A DNA stretch of 64,000 nucleotides, from assembly GCA_016712525.1 (NCBI GenBank), contig JADJQX010000008.1, positions 1,178,001 through 1,242,000 on the forward strand. The letters are read 5' to 3'. Of this stretch, positions 21,223 to 30,964 are shown one piece after another. Numbering within the stretch: the stretch's first letter is position 1; each line of letters begins with the position of its first letter. Origin of the DNA: Myxococcales bacterium (GTDB taxonomy: Bacteria; Myxococcota_A; Polyangia; Polyangiales; Polyangiaceae). The notes below the pieces were generated by a model. The model searched no databases. It worked only from the letters and a program-made list of their open reading frames with translations, and was not told the origin of the DNA. Position numbers and translations under genes: made by a program.

Positions 21223-22191
21223 TCAGGACCTCGCGAGCCCGGCCTCGTGCCAGAGCAACATCTCGAGCGCTCCAGGACCACGGTTGAACGGGTAGTCGTG
21301 GGGGCCAGGCACCAAGAGGTACTCGTGGTCGAGCCCGGCCGAGCGCATCGCCTGCGAGGTGGCCGTGACGACGCGACGAAAGTAGTCCTTGTCGCTCGTG
21401 AGGAGGCGGAGCTTGAGCCCGGGGCGCGCGACACGTGCCAAGCGGAGCGCCTCGACGAGCTCGGGGATCTGGGGATCGTCGATGGCCGCCTGGAGCGAGC
21501 CCACCATGCCGAAGGTCTGCGGGCTCTCGAGCCCCACGCGCAGCGCCACGGCGCCCCCGAGGGACACGCCGTCGATCCCGGTGGCCTCGGCCTTGTCGAC
21601 GACGGGCAGCTCGCGCCTCACACGCGGGAGCAGCACGCTCTTCACGAAGTCGCCGTAGTCGCGCAGGGCGAGCGGGCTCTTGAGCTCGAGATCCGGCAGG
21701 TACGGGCACACGACGACGAGGCCACGGTACGGCGCGGTCGCGAGGCGCGCGTTGTGCAGATCGAGGCGCTTTTTCTCGACGAATCCTTCGAAATCTTCGG
21801 ACGTGAGCGGCGGGGCTCCGAGCCTCCGGATGGCACGCACGAGGGCGTAGTCGCGCGGCCAACCGAGCGCGCCGAGCTCGGGCCCTTTGCGGGCCTCTCC
21901 ACGACCATGGAGCGCCACGAGCACGGGGAAACGTTCGCCGGGGCGCGACGCCGGGAGCACCACCGCGGCGCGCGTGGCCTCGGAGGCGTCCGAGGAGAAC
22001 GACCACTCGACGACCCGAGCGGGAGAGGCTCCGCCGTCGATCGTCGATGGGGGCTCGGCGGCCGAGGCCTCGTTGAGGGCGGCGTACGCGTGCGTCGACT
22101 CGGCCCTCGGATCGCTCTTTTTGCAGGCCTGAACGGCCGCCGCGGCTGCCCCGAGCACGAGCCCACGCCGGCCGATACGCAGGCCGCTCAC
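21223..22191 (-). CDS. alpha/beta-hydrolase (esterase) with Tat-like lipoprotein signal
   Basis: A 322-residue protein. The N-terminus RIGRRGLVLGAAAAAVQAC has twin arginines, a hydrophobic core and a cysteine, suggesting a Tat-exported lipoprotein. The hydrolase core shows PVLVALHGRGEARKGPEL (oxyanion strand), LVVVCPYLPD, and the nucleophile elbow GVSLGG. A late GPHDYPFN segment supplies the catalytic histidine. This resembles PHB-depolymerase or feruloyl-esterase-like enzymes. GTG start. It sits between the dikinase-like gene and a small hypothetical gene on the same strand. Confidence 0.8.
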   Translation of the reverse strand: MSGLRIGRRGLVLGAAAAAVQACKKSDPRAESTHAYAALNEASAAEPPSTIDGGASPARVVEWSFSSDASEATRAAVVLPASRPGERFPVLVALHGRGEARKGPELGALGWPRDYALVRAIRRLGAPPLTSEDFEGFVEKKRLDLHNARLATAPYRGLVVVCPYLPDLELKSPLALRDYGDFVKSVLLPRVRRELPVVDKAEATGIDGVSLGGAVALRVGLESPQTFGMVGSLQAAIDDPQIPELVEALRLARVARPGLKLRLLTSDKDYFRRVVTATSQAMRSAGLDHEYLLVPGPHDYPFNRGPGALEMLLWHEAGLARS

Positions 22192-22233
22192 GGGGAGGCC
22201 TCCGACGGGCCCTCGTGGGTCGAGGCGCTCACG

Positions 22234-22599
22234 TCACTCTTCCGGCGCCGAAGGCACATGCCCCGTGGCCGACCGCACGAGCTCGGAGAGGCCCGGGTCG
22301 GTCACGATCTGCTCGCGGAGCACCGCACGGATCGCGCCGAGCTGCTTCTCCCCGAGGCCCGAGAGCCCGCGCGTCGCCTCGTCGATGCGGGCGTCCACGT
22401 ACCCGTTCACGTCGAGCTCGCCGGCCTTGAGCCGCTCGAGCGGAGATGCACCCGCGACGGCGGCGGTGCCCTCGGCTTGCGCGCTCTTCTCGGCGTGAAC
22501 CGAGGCGAACGACTTCTCCACGTTCTTGGTCGCGTCGGCCTCGGCCGGGCCTTCGGGGCCCTGGACGCCCGCGTTTTTGCCGATCTTGTCGATCCCCAT
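22234..22599 (-). CDS. small hypothetical protein
   Basis: A 121-residue acidic, Ala/Glu-rich soluble protein beginning MGIDKIGKNAGVQGPEG. The second half (SPLERLKAGELDVNGYVDAR to LREQIVTDPGLSELVRSATG) looks helical, similar in feel to small family members with repeated helix pairs, but I recognise no domain. The ATG at 22599 was preferred because AGAGG precedes it at five bases; an in-frame ATG eight codons upstream (22623) is also possible. No signal peptide. Confidence 0.6.
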   Translation of the reverse strand: MGIDKIGKNAGVQGPEGPAEADATKNVEKSFASVHAEKSAQAEGTAAVAGASPLERLKAGELDVNGYVDARIDEATRGLSGLGEKQLGAIRAVLREQIVTDPGLSELVRSATGHVPSAPEE

Positions 22600-22768
22600 G
22601 GGAGCCTCTTCGGAGCGTACCATCTTTCGCCGGCACGCAGGCGCTTCGAGCTTTCGAGGCCGAAGCGGCGACCGTCGCCTGCCTTTGCCTCGAGGGGGTG
22701 TCGGCTCCCCGGGCCGAGCCGTTGCGTAAAAAAACGCGGCGCCCGAAAAAAGGCAAAAACGTCAGCAG

Positions 22769-24175
22769 TTACTTACACTTGAGGCGACAGGTCGCGTTGG
22801 CTTGGTAGGCGCACCGTTGGCTCCTCAAGGTCGGGAGGATGCTCGTGCGGGCCTTCGGGACGAAATGGCACACGCCCCCGGCGGAGGTGGCCTCGATGCG
22901 AGCCTCGGCCTTCTCACAGCCCTCCTCGTTGGAGGTGCCGCAGGCCTCGGCGACGTAGTCGTTCGGGCAGGTGACGTCGCCCTTGGCGAGGAGCCAGTCT
23001 TGGGTGTGGCTCGCGCCCGAGTCGATGCGCGCCGTGCGGGTGACCTCGGGCGCGCCGCTCCGGTACGTGACCTCGACCTTCATCGTGTGCGACTTGGGCG
23101 TGACCGGGGCCTCGTCGCGCGGCTGGAAGACGATGACCTCCTCGCGCGTGACGGTGTCGCACGCGGGCTCGTCGCCCCGAGGTTTCACGACGATGGGCAC
23201 CTCCGCCGTGCCGAGGGCGGGCACCGCGAACGTCCCGCCTTGCACGAGCGCGCGGAGCTCGAGAGACGAGCGGTTCACGACCCGCACGAGCCGCGTCGCC
23301 TCACGACCGTACGGCACGTCCCCGAGATCGAGTTTTTGCGGGGAAATATCGGGCTCGGGGAGCGTGAACCGGCACACGTCGGCCAGCGGATAGAGCGCGT
23401 ACGCCACCGGGACCGGGTTCTTCACCTTGAAGGTGAGGGGCTTGCCGTGGCTCCCCTTCGAGATGGCCTCGTCGAGGTTCTCGACCTCGAGGCCACCGAC
23501 GACCGTCTGCTTGACGCTCGCGTCCTCGGCGCGGAGCTTCGCCTTCACGAGCTCGAGCGCCTTGCCGGTCACCTCGCCGTGGCGCACCGTGATCTCGTAG
23601 GCGAGGAGCCCGCCCATCTTCACCGAGCCGATGAAGTCGGTCGCGCCGGCGCACGCGCACTTCTCGGACTCGTACGTCATGGCCGGGCTCGGCGAGAAAA
23701 ACTGCGGATCTTTGTCGCGCACGAAGGCCACGGCGACGAGCTTCACCGTGTGCGTCGCGCCCGCCGCGCCCGCGGCCAAGAAGGGCACGAGGTCGGCTTC
23801 GGCGCTCACGACCACGTCGTCGACCGCGAGCCCCACGTACGCGTAGTCGATCGTGGCGCGCTCGACCTCGGCCTGCGACGCCTTCGGGACGGCGCACGCC
23901 TCGGTCAGCAGCCGCGTGCCCGAGGGCGACTTCACGACGCCCCGCCCCGGCGCGTAGCTGCCCGTCGCGTCGAGCAAGAAGTCGTGGCTCACGTTGGAGT
24001 ACGAGCCCATGGCCGCGAGCAGCCCGTCGGCGTCTTTGCAGGCCGCGCCGCCGAGCGCCGCGCACCCTCCACCTTTGCCCGACGAAGGCAGCCGCGGGGA
24101 ACCGAGGCACCCACCAAGGACGACCGCAAGGCCCCCGAAGGCCACGAGACCGGGCACCACACGACGGACGCTCAT
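22769..24175 (-). CDS. hypothetical lipoprotein
   Basis: A 468-residue protein with a strong lipoprotein signal (GLAVVLGGCLGS). The body contains paired cysteines (GGGCAALGGAACKDADG, EKCACAGATDF) and a C-terminal cysteine-rich end (CPNDYVAEACGTSNEEGCEKA, CAYQANATCRLKCK). The middle contains IDYAYVGLAVDDVVVSAEADLVPF and a beta-rich segment IVVKPRGDEPACDTVTREE. It reads as a multi-domain surface protein of no named family. Its ATG overlaps the stop of the next gene upstream (ATGA), so the two large lipoproteins form an operon and likely act together at the cell surface. Confidence 0.75.
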   Translation of the reverse strand: MSVRRVVPGLVAFGGLAVVLGGCLGSPRLPSSGKGGGCAALGGAACKDADGLLAAMGSYSNVSHDFLLDATGSYAPGRGVVKSPSGTRLLTEACAVPKASQAEVERATIDYAYVGLAVDDVVVSAEADLVPFLAAGAAGATHTVKLVAVAFVRDKDPQFFSPSPAMTYESEKCACAGATDFIGSVKMGGLLAYEITVRHGEVTGKALELVKAKLRAEDASVKQTVVGGLEVENLDEAISKGSHGKPLTFKVKNPVPVAYALYPLADVCRFTLPEPDISPQKLDLGDVPYGREATRLVRVVNRSSLELRALVQGGTFAVPALGTAEVPIVVKPRGDEPACDTVTREEVIVFQPRDEAPVTPKSHTMKVEVTYRSGAPEVTRTARIDSGASHTQDWLLAKGDVTCPNDYVAEACGTSNEEGCEKAEARIEATSAGGVCHFVPKARTSILPTLRSQRCAYQANATCRLKCK

Positions 24176-26856
24176 GGCCGTGCACCTCCGAAGCCGACGC
24201 GACCGCGCCGAAGCCTCCGCTCTTGGGGCGACGCGCCGTCCTCTCCGAAGTAGAGCCACTCCCCGAACGTGAGGAGGGCCACGTCGCTCGTGCGCGGCGT
24301 GGCGATGCTGCCCACGGGGAACGCGCGGAACGCCCCGAAATTGCCCACGAATCCGTCGATCGTGACGCCCTCTCCGCTGGCGCGCGCGAGCACCCCACGG
24401 AAGCCTTGGCCCATGGGCTCGACCGAGATCGACGTCGGGTACCCGGGCCCCGCGGTGGGCACGGTGACCGCAGGACCGACGGGCTTCCCCATCGCGTCGA
24501 TGCGCTGCGCGAGAGCGCGGTAGGCACCGTCCCGCGAGGGATCCGCGCCGTCCGGCGCCTCCTCGATCCACACGACCATCGCCCCGTCGCCCCACGGCAC
24601 GATCTCCGGAGACCGCGAGTGCGGCAGGCTCGGGAGGAGCCGCGTCTCTTCGGCCATCTTGGTGGCGTCGTGCGAGCGGATCGGGCAGACGTAGATGTCG
24701 GCGAACCCTTCGCGCGCCGCCTCGCGCGGGTCGGACCACACCGCGAGCACACGATCGCGCCCGGCCGGCACGAGGCGAAGGCCCGTGGCGTCCCCCGGGG
24801 CGTTCGTGATGCGCTCCTCGCGGACGATGCGCTTGAGGTCGAGCCCGATCTTGGTCGTGTAGATCTCGCCGTTGCCGTTGCGGGTGTCGACCCAGCCCAC
24901 GACGAAGCCGTTGCCTACCCACGCGAGCGCCACGTCTTGGGCGTCCCCGCGGGCGTTCGTGAGGACGACGTCGTTCGTTCGGCGACCGCGCGCGTCGATC
25001 CGCGTGACGTGCACCTCGGGATCTCCGCCTTCGCGCGCCACCCAGGCGACGGCCCCACCGTCCTCCGGTTTGCCGGCCGCGGCGATGGCCACTCCGCCCA
25101 CGGCGAGCGCCCGATTCGTGAGCAATGTCGGGTCTTTGGCCTTGGTGGCCGGTTCGTCGAGGGCCTTGCCCTGGTCGTCGTAGGAGCGGATGCGCAACGT
25201 CGCCGCGCGGGCCTTGTTCCCGGGCACGTCGAGGTCCGACGAGAGCGTCGCGACGAGGGTGCGGTCGCCCATGCGCACGTGGGCGAGGTGCGCGACGGCC
25301 TCCCCCGTGGCGAGGGTCTCGACGTCGAGGAAGCGGGTCGCCTCGATGGCGGGTGTCGGCGGCATGACCTGGGCCGTGCGCTGGGCCTCGGGGGACCTCG
25401 GAGGGACGAACACGGACCTCACGTGAGACGGAGTCTCGGCGGACGCGGAGAGCGTCACGCAGCCGACGTCGCACCCGAGGGCCCACCCGAACCCCGGAGG
25501 ATCCTCGCCGAACTCGAGGGGAGAGATGTCGAGCGGCTGGAGCTCCGAGTCGGTGCGGAGCAGGCTCGGGACGAAGGGCTTCGCGGCGCACTCGGGCCCC
25601 ACTTTCGGCTCGAACGCGCACGGGCGAAGGGAGGCGAGCAGCGCGAAACCCTCGGGGGAGCTCGCGAGCTCGAGCCGCGATTTCGGCGCGACCTCGACGC
25701 GCGTGACCCGCTTCGGGGGCCCCTCGCCGAGCCTCGCCACGTGGACGAAGCGCTTGCCCTGGGCCTCGGCCACGTCACGCTCCCACACGACGGCCGTGCC
25801 CTGGCCGTGCGTACCGGTCGAGAGGCCGAGGAGCGTCGTCCCGTCTCGGGTGTCGGCGGCGGGGTGAGGCGGCACCACGAGCCCACGCGTGTCGTCGATC
25901 GTGGCGGCGAGGACCTCGGTCTCGGCCGAGCTCGCGTCGGTCCAGGCGACGTGGGTGCGCCCGCGATCGCGCGCGACCTCGAGCGTGCCTTTCACTGTGG
26001 CCGTGGCGGCGATCGCAACGGCCCGCGTGACGCGCGCGTCGGCGTCGAGGGTGTAGAGCGAGACGGCCGGGATCGGGGGCGCGCTCTTCTCCGGTTTCTT
26101 GTTGGGATCCGCGGTCTTATCGACCTTCTCGGCCACGCGCGACTGGACCACGGCGAGCTGCACGTCGCCGTCCGTCGGGACGACCTGCCACCCCACCACC
26201 CCGCGCATCACCCGAACGGGCACGCCGCGCAGCTTGCCGAGCGGGTCGAGCGAGGCGGCGAGCAAGGAGCCCTCGCCGTCGACGGTCTGCTCGACCCACA
26301 AAAGCAGCGCTCCTCGCGGGCTCGGCACGAGCTCGGTCCACACGATGTCGTTCGTGGAGCGCGTGATCTCGGCCGCGGGAGCCCGCAGGACGCCGTCGTC
26401 GGTGACCCCGAAGGCCCAGAGGCCCTTGCCGCGCTCGGTGAGCGCCGAGAAGCTCACGGCATACCCACGATCGGGGCCCCGCGTGGCCGTGACGGCCAAA
26501 TCGGTCGAGTCGAACGGGGTCGGCACGAGGGCCTTCATGCCCGACTTCATCTCGCCCTTCGGCGTGAGCGGGACGACCGACACCCGCCGCACCCCGTCGT
26601 CTCCGAAGGCGAGCAGCGCGGCGAGGAGCCCCGTCTCGCTCCGCGCGAGGAAAGGCCCTATCGCGCGATCCCCTACGGTCGCGATGACACTCGCCTTCAT
26701 CTTCGGCGACCGGAGCACGGCGCCCGGGGCCCTGCCCGAGGGCGCGCTCGGCGTCGTACCGACCGGGGTCGCGGGCGGTTTGGCGCGGCAGCCGACGGCC
26801 ACCGCGGCGGAGGCCAGGGCCACCGCGACGAGCTTGGAATAGCGAGAAAGTCTCAT
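24172..26856 (-). CDS. large hypothetical lipoprotein, beta-propeller-like
   Basis: An 894-residue protein starting MRLSRYSKLVAVALASAAVA, with lipobox VAVGC. Repeated blade-like segments occur along the chain, such as LWAFGVTDDGVLRAPAAEI, RTHVAWTDASSAETEVLAATI, GGAVAWVAREGGDPEVHVTRI, NGFVVGWVDTRNGNGEIYTT and RVLAVWSDPREAAREGFADI. These have the W-x-D/V-x-R-x-G-x-x-E-V/I-Y pattern seen in beta-propeller surface proteins. I infer a large extracellular propeller with a binding role. No catalytic motif. It is coupled by a four-base overlap to the next lipoprotein gene downstream. Confidence 0.75.
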   Translation of the reverse strand: MRLSRYSKLVAVALASAAVAVGCRAKPPATPVGTTPSAPSGRAPGAVLRSPKMKASVIATVGDRAIGPFLARSETGLLAALLAFGDDGVRRVSVVPLTPKGEMKSGMKALVPTPFDSTDLAVTATRGPDRGYAVSFSALTERGKGLWAFGVTDDGVLRAPAAEITRSTNDIVWTELVPSPRGALLLWVEQTVDGEGSLLAASLDPLGKLRGVPVRVMRGVVGWQVVPTDGDVQLAVVQSRVAEKVDKTADPNKKPEKSAPPIPAVSLYTLDADARVTRAVAIAATATVKGTLEVARDRGRTHVAWTDASSAETEVLAATIDDTRGLVVPPHPAADTRDGTTLLGLSTGTHGQGTAVVWERDVAEAQGKRFVHVARLGEGPPKRVTRVEVAPKSRLELASSPEGFALLASLRPCAFEPKVGPECAAKPFVPSLLRTDSELQPLDISPLEFGEDPPGFGWALGCDVGCVTLSASAETPSHVRSVFVPPRSPEAQRTAQVMPPTPAIEATRFLDVETLATGEAVAHLAHVRMGDRTLVATLSSDLDVPGNKARAATLRIRSYDDQGKALDEPATKAKDPTLLTNRALAVGGVAIAAAGKPEDGGAVAWVAREGGDPEVHVTRIDARGRRTNDVVLTNARGDAQDVALAWVGNGFVVGWVDTRNGNGEIYTTKIGLDLKRIVREERITNAPGDATGLRLVPAGRDRVLAVWSDPREAAREGFADIYVCPIRSHDATKMAEETRLLPSLPHSRSPEIVPWGDGAMVVWIEEAPDGADPSRDGAYRALAQRIDAMGKPVGPAVTVPTAGPGYPTSISVEPMGQGFRGVLARASGEGVTIDGFVGNFGAFRAFPVGSIATPRTSDVALLTFGEWLYFGEDGASPQERRLRRGRVGFGGARP

Positions 26857-26938
26857 GGAACGCGCGCACCGGGACATAGCACAGCGGAGGCAGCACGCCG
26901 CCTCTGGCCGGCATTCCCGGTCGTCGCGAGAGCCGCGC

Positions 26939-27793
26939 TCAGGAGGCGCGAAGGAGGCGCGCGATGTTGCGCTTTTCCCACGTGAGCGCGCGATCGTGGG
27001 CCCGGAAGAGGCGCTCGCGCTCGCGGAACTCGGGCGAGTGGAGGTCGCGCCGACCGCCGAGGCGCCGCGCGGGCAGGGCGTGGTGGAGCATCTCGTGGTA
27101 GAGCACGAAGGCCACGAAGTATCGAGGCACCCAGGCCTTGTCGAGCACCGGGTGGATGCGCACGAGCCGGTCGAGGTCCGAGTAGCTCCCGAGCTTGATG
27201 CTCTTTCGGGGCGAAGAGCGCTTCGTGCGCGAGCCGGTGCCCCAGGTGACGAGCGCGTTGCAGGTGCCGTCGAAGTACTTCTCGTTGAGCTCGCGCGCGA
27301 TCCCCAAGAGATCGTGGTGGGAGCCACGCGTGACGAGCGGGATCGACCGCGGCTTTCGCCGGGCGAGGCGCGCGTTCTGGGCCTCGATGTAGGCGCTCAC
27401 CTTGAGGCTCGCGTCGCGGTCGGCGCGCAGCATGTAGTGGACGAGGGCGTCCACCACGGGGGCCGGCGCGTCCAGGAACATGTGGTGGATGCGCACCTGC
27501 AAGACGCCCGCGTGCGTCGAGTGGGAGACGATGCGGTGGCGGTTGTCCGTGACCGAGAGGCTCACCGGGCCGGCGTACGCGGAGCGCAGCTTGCGCTCGA
27601 GGGCCTGACGGGCGCCTTCGTGGACGAAGAGCCTGGGCGAAGGTGTGGGGAACACGAGCGAGAGCTGCGCGCTCACCCGGTCGGGGATGCGGATGGCCGC
27701 CGTCCCCACGGGGCCCGTGGCGAGGACGAGACCCGCCCGCGCGAGCCTCGGCCCGGGAAGGATCTTCTGTGCTGCCGCCGACTGCCGAGCCAT
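26939..27793 (-). CDS. SprT-like metallopeptidase-related protein
   Basis: About 284 residues. The C-terminal half has the zinc-protease-like motif FVLYHEMLHHALP (HExxH) with a further His in HSPEFRERERLF, the arrangement of the SprT/Spartan-like group. Before it lies ELNEKYFDGTCNALVTWG, the usual SprT lead-in. The N-terminal half (RVSAQLSLVFPTPSPRLFVHE, VLQVRIHHMFLDAPAPVVDAL) is typical of bacterial SprT-like proteins. An active zinc site is plausible but unproven. Start chosen at the ATG (MARQSAAAQ) behind a GGGAGG sequence 12 bases away; ATG at 27835 would add 14 residues. Confidence 0.72.
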   Translation of the reverse strand: MARQSAAAQKILPGPRLARAGLVLATGPVGTAAIRIPDRVSAQLSLVFPTPSPRLFVHEGARQALERKLRSAYAGPVSLSVTDNRHRIVSHSTHAGVLQVRIHHMFLDAPAPVVDALVHYMLRADRDASLKVSAYIEAQNARLARRKPRSIPLVTRGSHHDLLGIARELNEKYFDGTCNALVTWGTGSRTKRSSPRKSIKLGSYSDLDRLVRIHPVLDKAWVPRYFVAFVLYHEMLHHALPARRLGGRRDLHSPEFRERERLFRAHDRALTWEKRNIARLLRAS

Positions 27794-27986
27794 GGGGTGA
27801 TGCTCCCTCCCCTTCGGCGTAGAAGAGGGGTCCATGGCTGTCAAGGAAGGGTCTTTTTACCTGAAATTTCAGACACTTGGACACGAGGGCAGCCGCCCCC
27901 ACCTCGAGCTTTCCACAGCCCCTGTGCGAAACTTTTGCGCGTTTTTCGATGCCGCTTGACCGCCGGCGGGCGCGGGGGCAGCCGGC

Positions 27987-28484
27987 TCAGCGGTGGAGGA
28001 CGAGGGTCTTCGGGTCGAGCACGAACCGCGAGACCGACGCGAAGCCACGCCCGTGCCGCGAGGTGGTGTCGGCCGTGAGCTCGATCGACACGACCATGGC
28101 CTTGAGCATGCCTTGAGGGGGGTGGGCGCCCACGAGCGCGGCCACGACGTCCGACAGATCCGGCTCGTGACCGACAAGGACGGCGTTCTCGCGGCCCTCG
28201 GCGAAGAGGTCGGTGACGAGGCCGAGCACGTCGCGCCCCGGCTCGAGGCCCCGGGCGATCTCGAGGGGGCGCTCGCCGAAGATCTCGAGCAGCTCGGCCG
28301 CGGTCTCGCGCGCACGGACGAGGGGGCTCGTGACGATCTCGGCGGGGGCCTCGCCGGCGGACAGCAGGGCTCGGGCGACCTCACGGACGCGCTCGCGGCC
28401 CTTCGGGGTGAGCGCGCGGTCGAAATCGCGGCCCGAAGCGGCGTAGTCCTCGGCGGGGCCGTGCCGCATGATGGCGATCCTCAT
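27987..28484 (-). CDS. sixA: phosphohistidine phosphatase SixA
   Basis: A 165-residue member of the histidine phosphatase superfamily. It has the catalytic RHG at residues 7-9 (MRIAIMRHGPAEDYA), DRALTPKGRERVREVA, VTSPLVRARETAA, and the second catalytic histidine in VLVGHEPDLSDVVAALVG. Length and motifs match SixA, which dephosphorylates phosphohistidine on HPt-type phosphotransfer domains and, in E. coli, the nitrogen PTS protein. It is a soluble enzyme with no signal peptide. The gene is divergent from the hydrolase at 28548, with 63 bp between the start codons. Confidence 0.88.
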   Translation of the reverse strand: MRIAIMRHGPAEDYAASGRDFDRALTPKGRERVREVARALLSAGEAPAEIVTSPLVRARETAAELLEIFGERPLEIARGLEPGRDVLGLVTDLFAEGRENAVLVGHEPDLSDVVAALVGAHPPQGMLKAMVVSIELTADTTSRHGRGFASVSRFVLDPKTLVLHR

Positions 28485-28547
28485 GGCCGGAGACTACGGG
28501 AGCCCGTGCCTCCCGCGGAAGCCCGAAAACCCTGTACCCTCGCCTCC

Positions 28548-29420
28548 ATGGAACACGAGGTCACGCTCTACTCCGGCGGCCTGCGGCTCTCGGGGGTCCT
28601 CCGCCTGCCCGAGGGCGCTTCGGCCGGCAAGAAGGTCCCCGCCGTGGTGTGCTGCCAGGGCTTCTCGCTCGTCAAAGAGGTGTGGCTGCCCAAGAGCGCC
28701 GAGGCCCTGAACCGCGAGGGCTACGCGACGCTCAACGTCGACTACCGCTTCTTCGGCGCGAGCGAAGGCGAGCCTCGCTGCCGCCTCGTGCCCTCGATGC
28801 AGGTCGAGGACGTGCGCGCGGCCCTCACGTTCCTCGAGACCGTGCCCGAGGTCGACCCGATGCGCCTCGGCCTCTTCGGCATCAGCTTGGGCGCGAGCGT
28901 AGCCGCGGGCGCCGCCGGCAAAGACCCACGCGTGCGCGCGCTCGTGGCCGTGGCGGGCCCCGGGGACCTCGGCCGCGTGTGGTCCCAATTCCCTGATTTT
29001 CCTAAGTTTTACGAGAAGGTGCGCGAGGCGCGCCGGCACTACACGGCGACCGGCGAGGTCCGCTACGTGGCCGTGCCCAAGCTGCTCTCGTCCGACCCGG
29101 ACACGTGCGCCCTGCTCGTGGCCGACGCCCCCAACTACCCTCGCTGGAGGCTCGAGATCACGTTCGAGTCGCTCATGGACCTCTTCGAGTTCGCCCCCGA
29201 GGACGACCTCCCGAAGACCCGCGCGGCCTGCCTCTTCGTGCACCCGGGCGACGACACGCTCATCGCGGGCGGCGAGATGGCGAGCATGTACGCGAAGGCC
29301 CGAGGCCCGAAGAAGCTCGTGAAGCTCCCCGGCGTGAAGCACCACGAGATCTACGGCGAGGGCAAGGGCTTCGGCCCGCTCATGGCCGAGACCCTGGCCT
29401 TCTTCGCGAGCCACCTTTGA
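28548..29420 (+). CDS. alpha/beta-hydrolase
   Basis: A 290-residue cytoplasmic hydrolase. Strand and oxyanion region: KKVPAVVCCQGFSLVKEVWLPK. YATLNVDYRFFGASEGE and the nucleophile elbow GISLGASVAAG follow. An acid residue is likely in LFVHPGDDTLIAGGE and the catalytic histidine in VKHHEIYGEG. This resembles the dienelactone-hydrolase/X-Pro-peptidase-like group of acyl hydrolases. The ATG was chosen because the conserved N-terminal strand starts right after it. It is convergent with the carotenoid oxygenase gene 17 bp away, with no room for a separate terminator. Confidence 0.82.
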   Translation: MEHEVTLYSGGLRLSGVLRLPEGASAGKKVPAVVCCQGFSLVKEVWLPKSAEALNREGYATLNVDYRFFGASEGEPRCRLVPSMQVEDVRAALTFLETVPEVDPMRLGLFGISLGASVAAGAAGKDPRVRALVAVAGPGDLGRVWSQFPDFPKFYEKVREARRHYTATGEVRYVAVPKLLSSDPDTCALLVADAPNYPRWRLEITFESLMDLFEFAPEDDLPKTRAACLFVHPGDDTLIAGGEMASMYAKARGPKKLVKLPGVKHHEIYGEGKGFGPLMAETLAFFASHL

Positions 29421-29437
29421 CGGCGGCTCTCTCCCGA

Positions 29438-30844
29438 TCAGGTGTGGTCGTGGCAGAAGTAGGAGTGGAACCCGAGCGGGATCCGCTGCGGGAGCCGTAG
29501 CCGTGCGACCTCGCGCATGGTGCGGGCGTCGAGCACGAACGCGTGCGAATCGTCGGCCTCGTGGCTCGTCCCGTAGGTGACGAGGTAGCCGTCGTCCTCG
29601 CCGGTGAGGGAGCCTGCGCGGGCGAACGCCGCTTCGCCCACGAACGTGCCGGCGGGCGCGTCCCACACGAGCTTCGCGCCGGTCTCGAGGTCGTATTTCA
29701 CGAGGCCGTCGAACTTGAGGGCCTCGTCGGGGGCGACGCGCGGGTTGTACGAGTAGCGGGCCTTTTTGCCCTGGATCGCGTCGTTGATGCGAGGGAACTC
29801 GGTCGCGAGATCGTCGAGCTGGCGCTCCTTGGTCTTGCCCGTGTCGAGGTCGAAGCGCCACTCGTAGAGGTGGGGCACGAGCTCGATCGAGTCGAGCCGC
29901 GCGACCTTGCCCGTCGCGTCGCGCTTCTCGGGGATCGGGTCGCGCACACGGCAGCCCACGAGCACGATCTCGCGGCCCTCCTCGTAGGCGTTGATGGTAT
30001 GATACATGTAACAGGGCTCGGCCTCGAACCAGCGCACGTCGCTCGCGTAGCCGAGGCGGGGGAGCACACCGAAGCGGCTCGGGGTGCCGCGATCGAAGGC
30101 GATGCGCATCTTGCCCTGGGCGAGGCGGGCCTGGTCCCACCCCATCGGAAAATCGAGGAGAATCGAGTAGTTCTCCGTGATCGCCATGTCGTGCAGCACG
30201 TGGGGCGTGGGGATCTCGATCGCCTCGTAGCGCACGAGCTCGCCCTCGGCCGAGACGAGGCCGTACCGGAGATGCGGGCTCTTCACCATGGAGTAGTCGA
30301 AGAACACGAGCTCGTTCGTGCGCGGATCGACCTTGGGGTGCGCCGAGAAGCCGCCGGTGAGCTTCTTGCCGAAGCGCTCGGGGCCGAGGGTCGAGAGGTC
30401 GCGCGTGGACAGCTCGTACGGTGTGCCCGAGAGCCACCAGAGGGCGAAGAGGCGCCCGCGGTGGAACACGAGGTCGGTGTTCGCGGTGTCCTTGATGGGG
30501 CCGCCGGGGAGGCCCATGGCCTCGGGGCGAACGGGCTCCAAGATGCCCGTGTAGAGGGCCTTGCCCGCCTCGCGCTCGGCCTTGAAGCCGCGCGTCTCGA
30601 CCCAGCGGTTTCGGTAGGTGGCGCGCCCGTTCTCGAACCGCAGGCCGTGCACCATGCCGTCGCCGTCGAACCAGTGGTACTTGCCGATGGGCGAAAATTG
30701 CGGGCTCGGCGAGTTGCGGACGTAGAGGCCGCGGAGGTCCTTCGGGAGCTCGCCCGAGACGACGATGGCCTCGCCGGAGAGCTCACGGTGGATGGGCGTG
30801 TGCTCGAGCTCGAGGTATCCGGTGGTCGGCGCGGCCTGGGTCAT
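29438..30844 (-). CDS. carotenoid oxygenase family protein
   Basis: A 468-residue protein of the retinal-pigment-epithelium 65/carotenoid cleavage dioxygenase family. It begins with SGELPKDLRGLYVRNSPSPQ and HWFDGDGMVHGLRF, the family's first blades. The expected iron-ligand histidines can be placed in FSAHPKVD, VLHDMAITENY, MYHTINAYE and, at the end, GFHSYFCHDH. The fold is a seven-bladed propeller with Fe(II) at the axis that oxidatively cleaves carotenoid, apocarotenoid or stilbene double bonds. The protein ends soon after the last histidine, as is usual. Substrate not inferable. It starts about 120 bp from the divergent thiolase gene. Confidence 0.9.
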   Translation of the reverse strand: MTQAAPTTGYLELEHTPIHRELSGEAIVVSGELPKDLRGLYVRNSPSPQFSPIGKYHWFDGDGMVHGLRFENGRATYRNRWVETRGFKAEREAGKALYTGILEPVRPEAMGLPGGPIKDTANTDLVFHRGRLFALWWLSGTPYELSTRDLSTLGPERFGKKLTGGFSAHPKVDPRTNELVFFDYSMVKSPHLRYGLVSAEGELVRYEAIEIPTPHVLHDMAITENYSILLDFPMGWDQARLAQGKMRIAFDRGTPSRFGVLPRLGYASDVRWFEAEPCYMYHTINAYEEGREIVLVGCRVRDPIPEKRDATGKVARLDSIELVPHLYEWRFDLDTGKTKERQLDDLATEFPRINDAIQGKKARYSYNPRVAPDEALKFDGLVKYDLETGAKLVWDAPAGTFVGEAAFARAGSLTGEDDGYLVTYGTSHEADDSHAFVLDARTMREVARLRLPQRIPLGFHSYFCHDHT

Positions 30845-30964
30845 GCGGAGAGGCTACGCGCCCGACGCGCCGAAAAAAAGCCCCGACGGACGTCCGGGCG
30901 GCCACCGATAGCCGAGCCGTGGCCAAGCGACCACGACGAGCCCGAGGCGCGGTAGCTTCGTCTC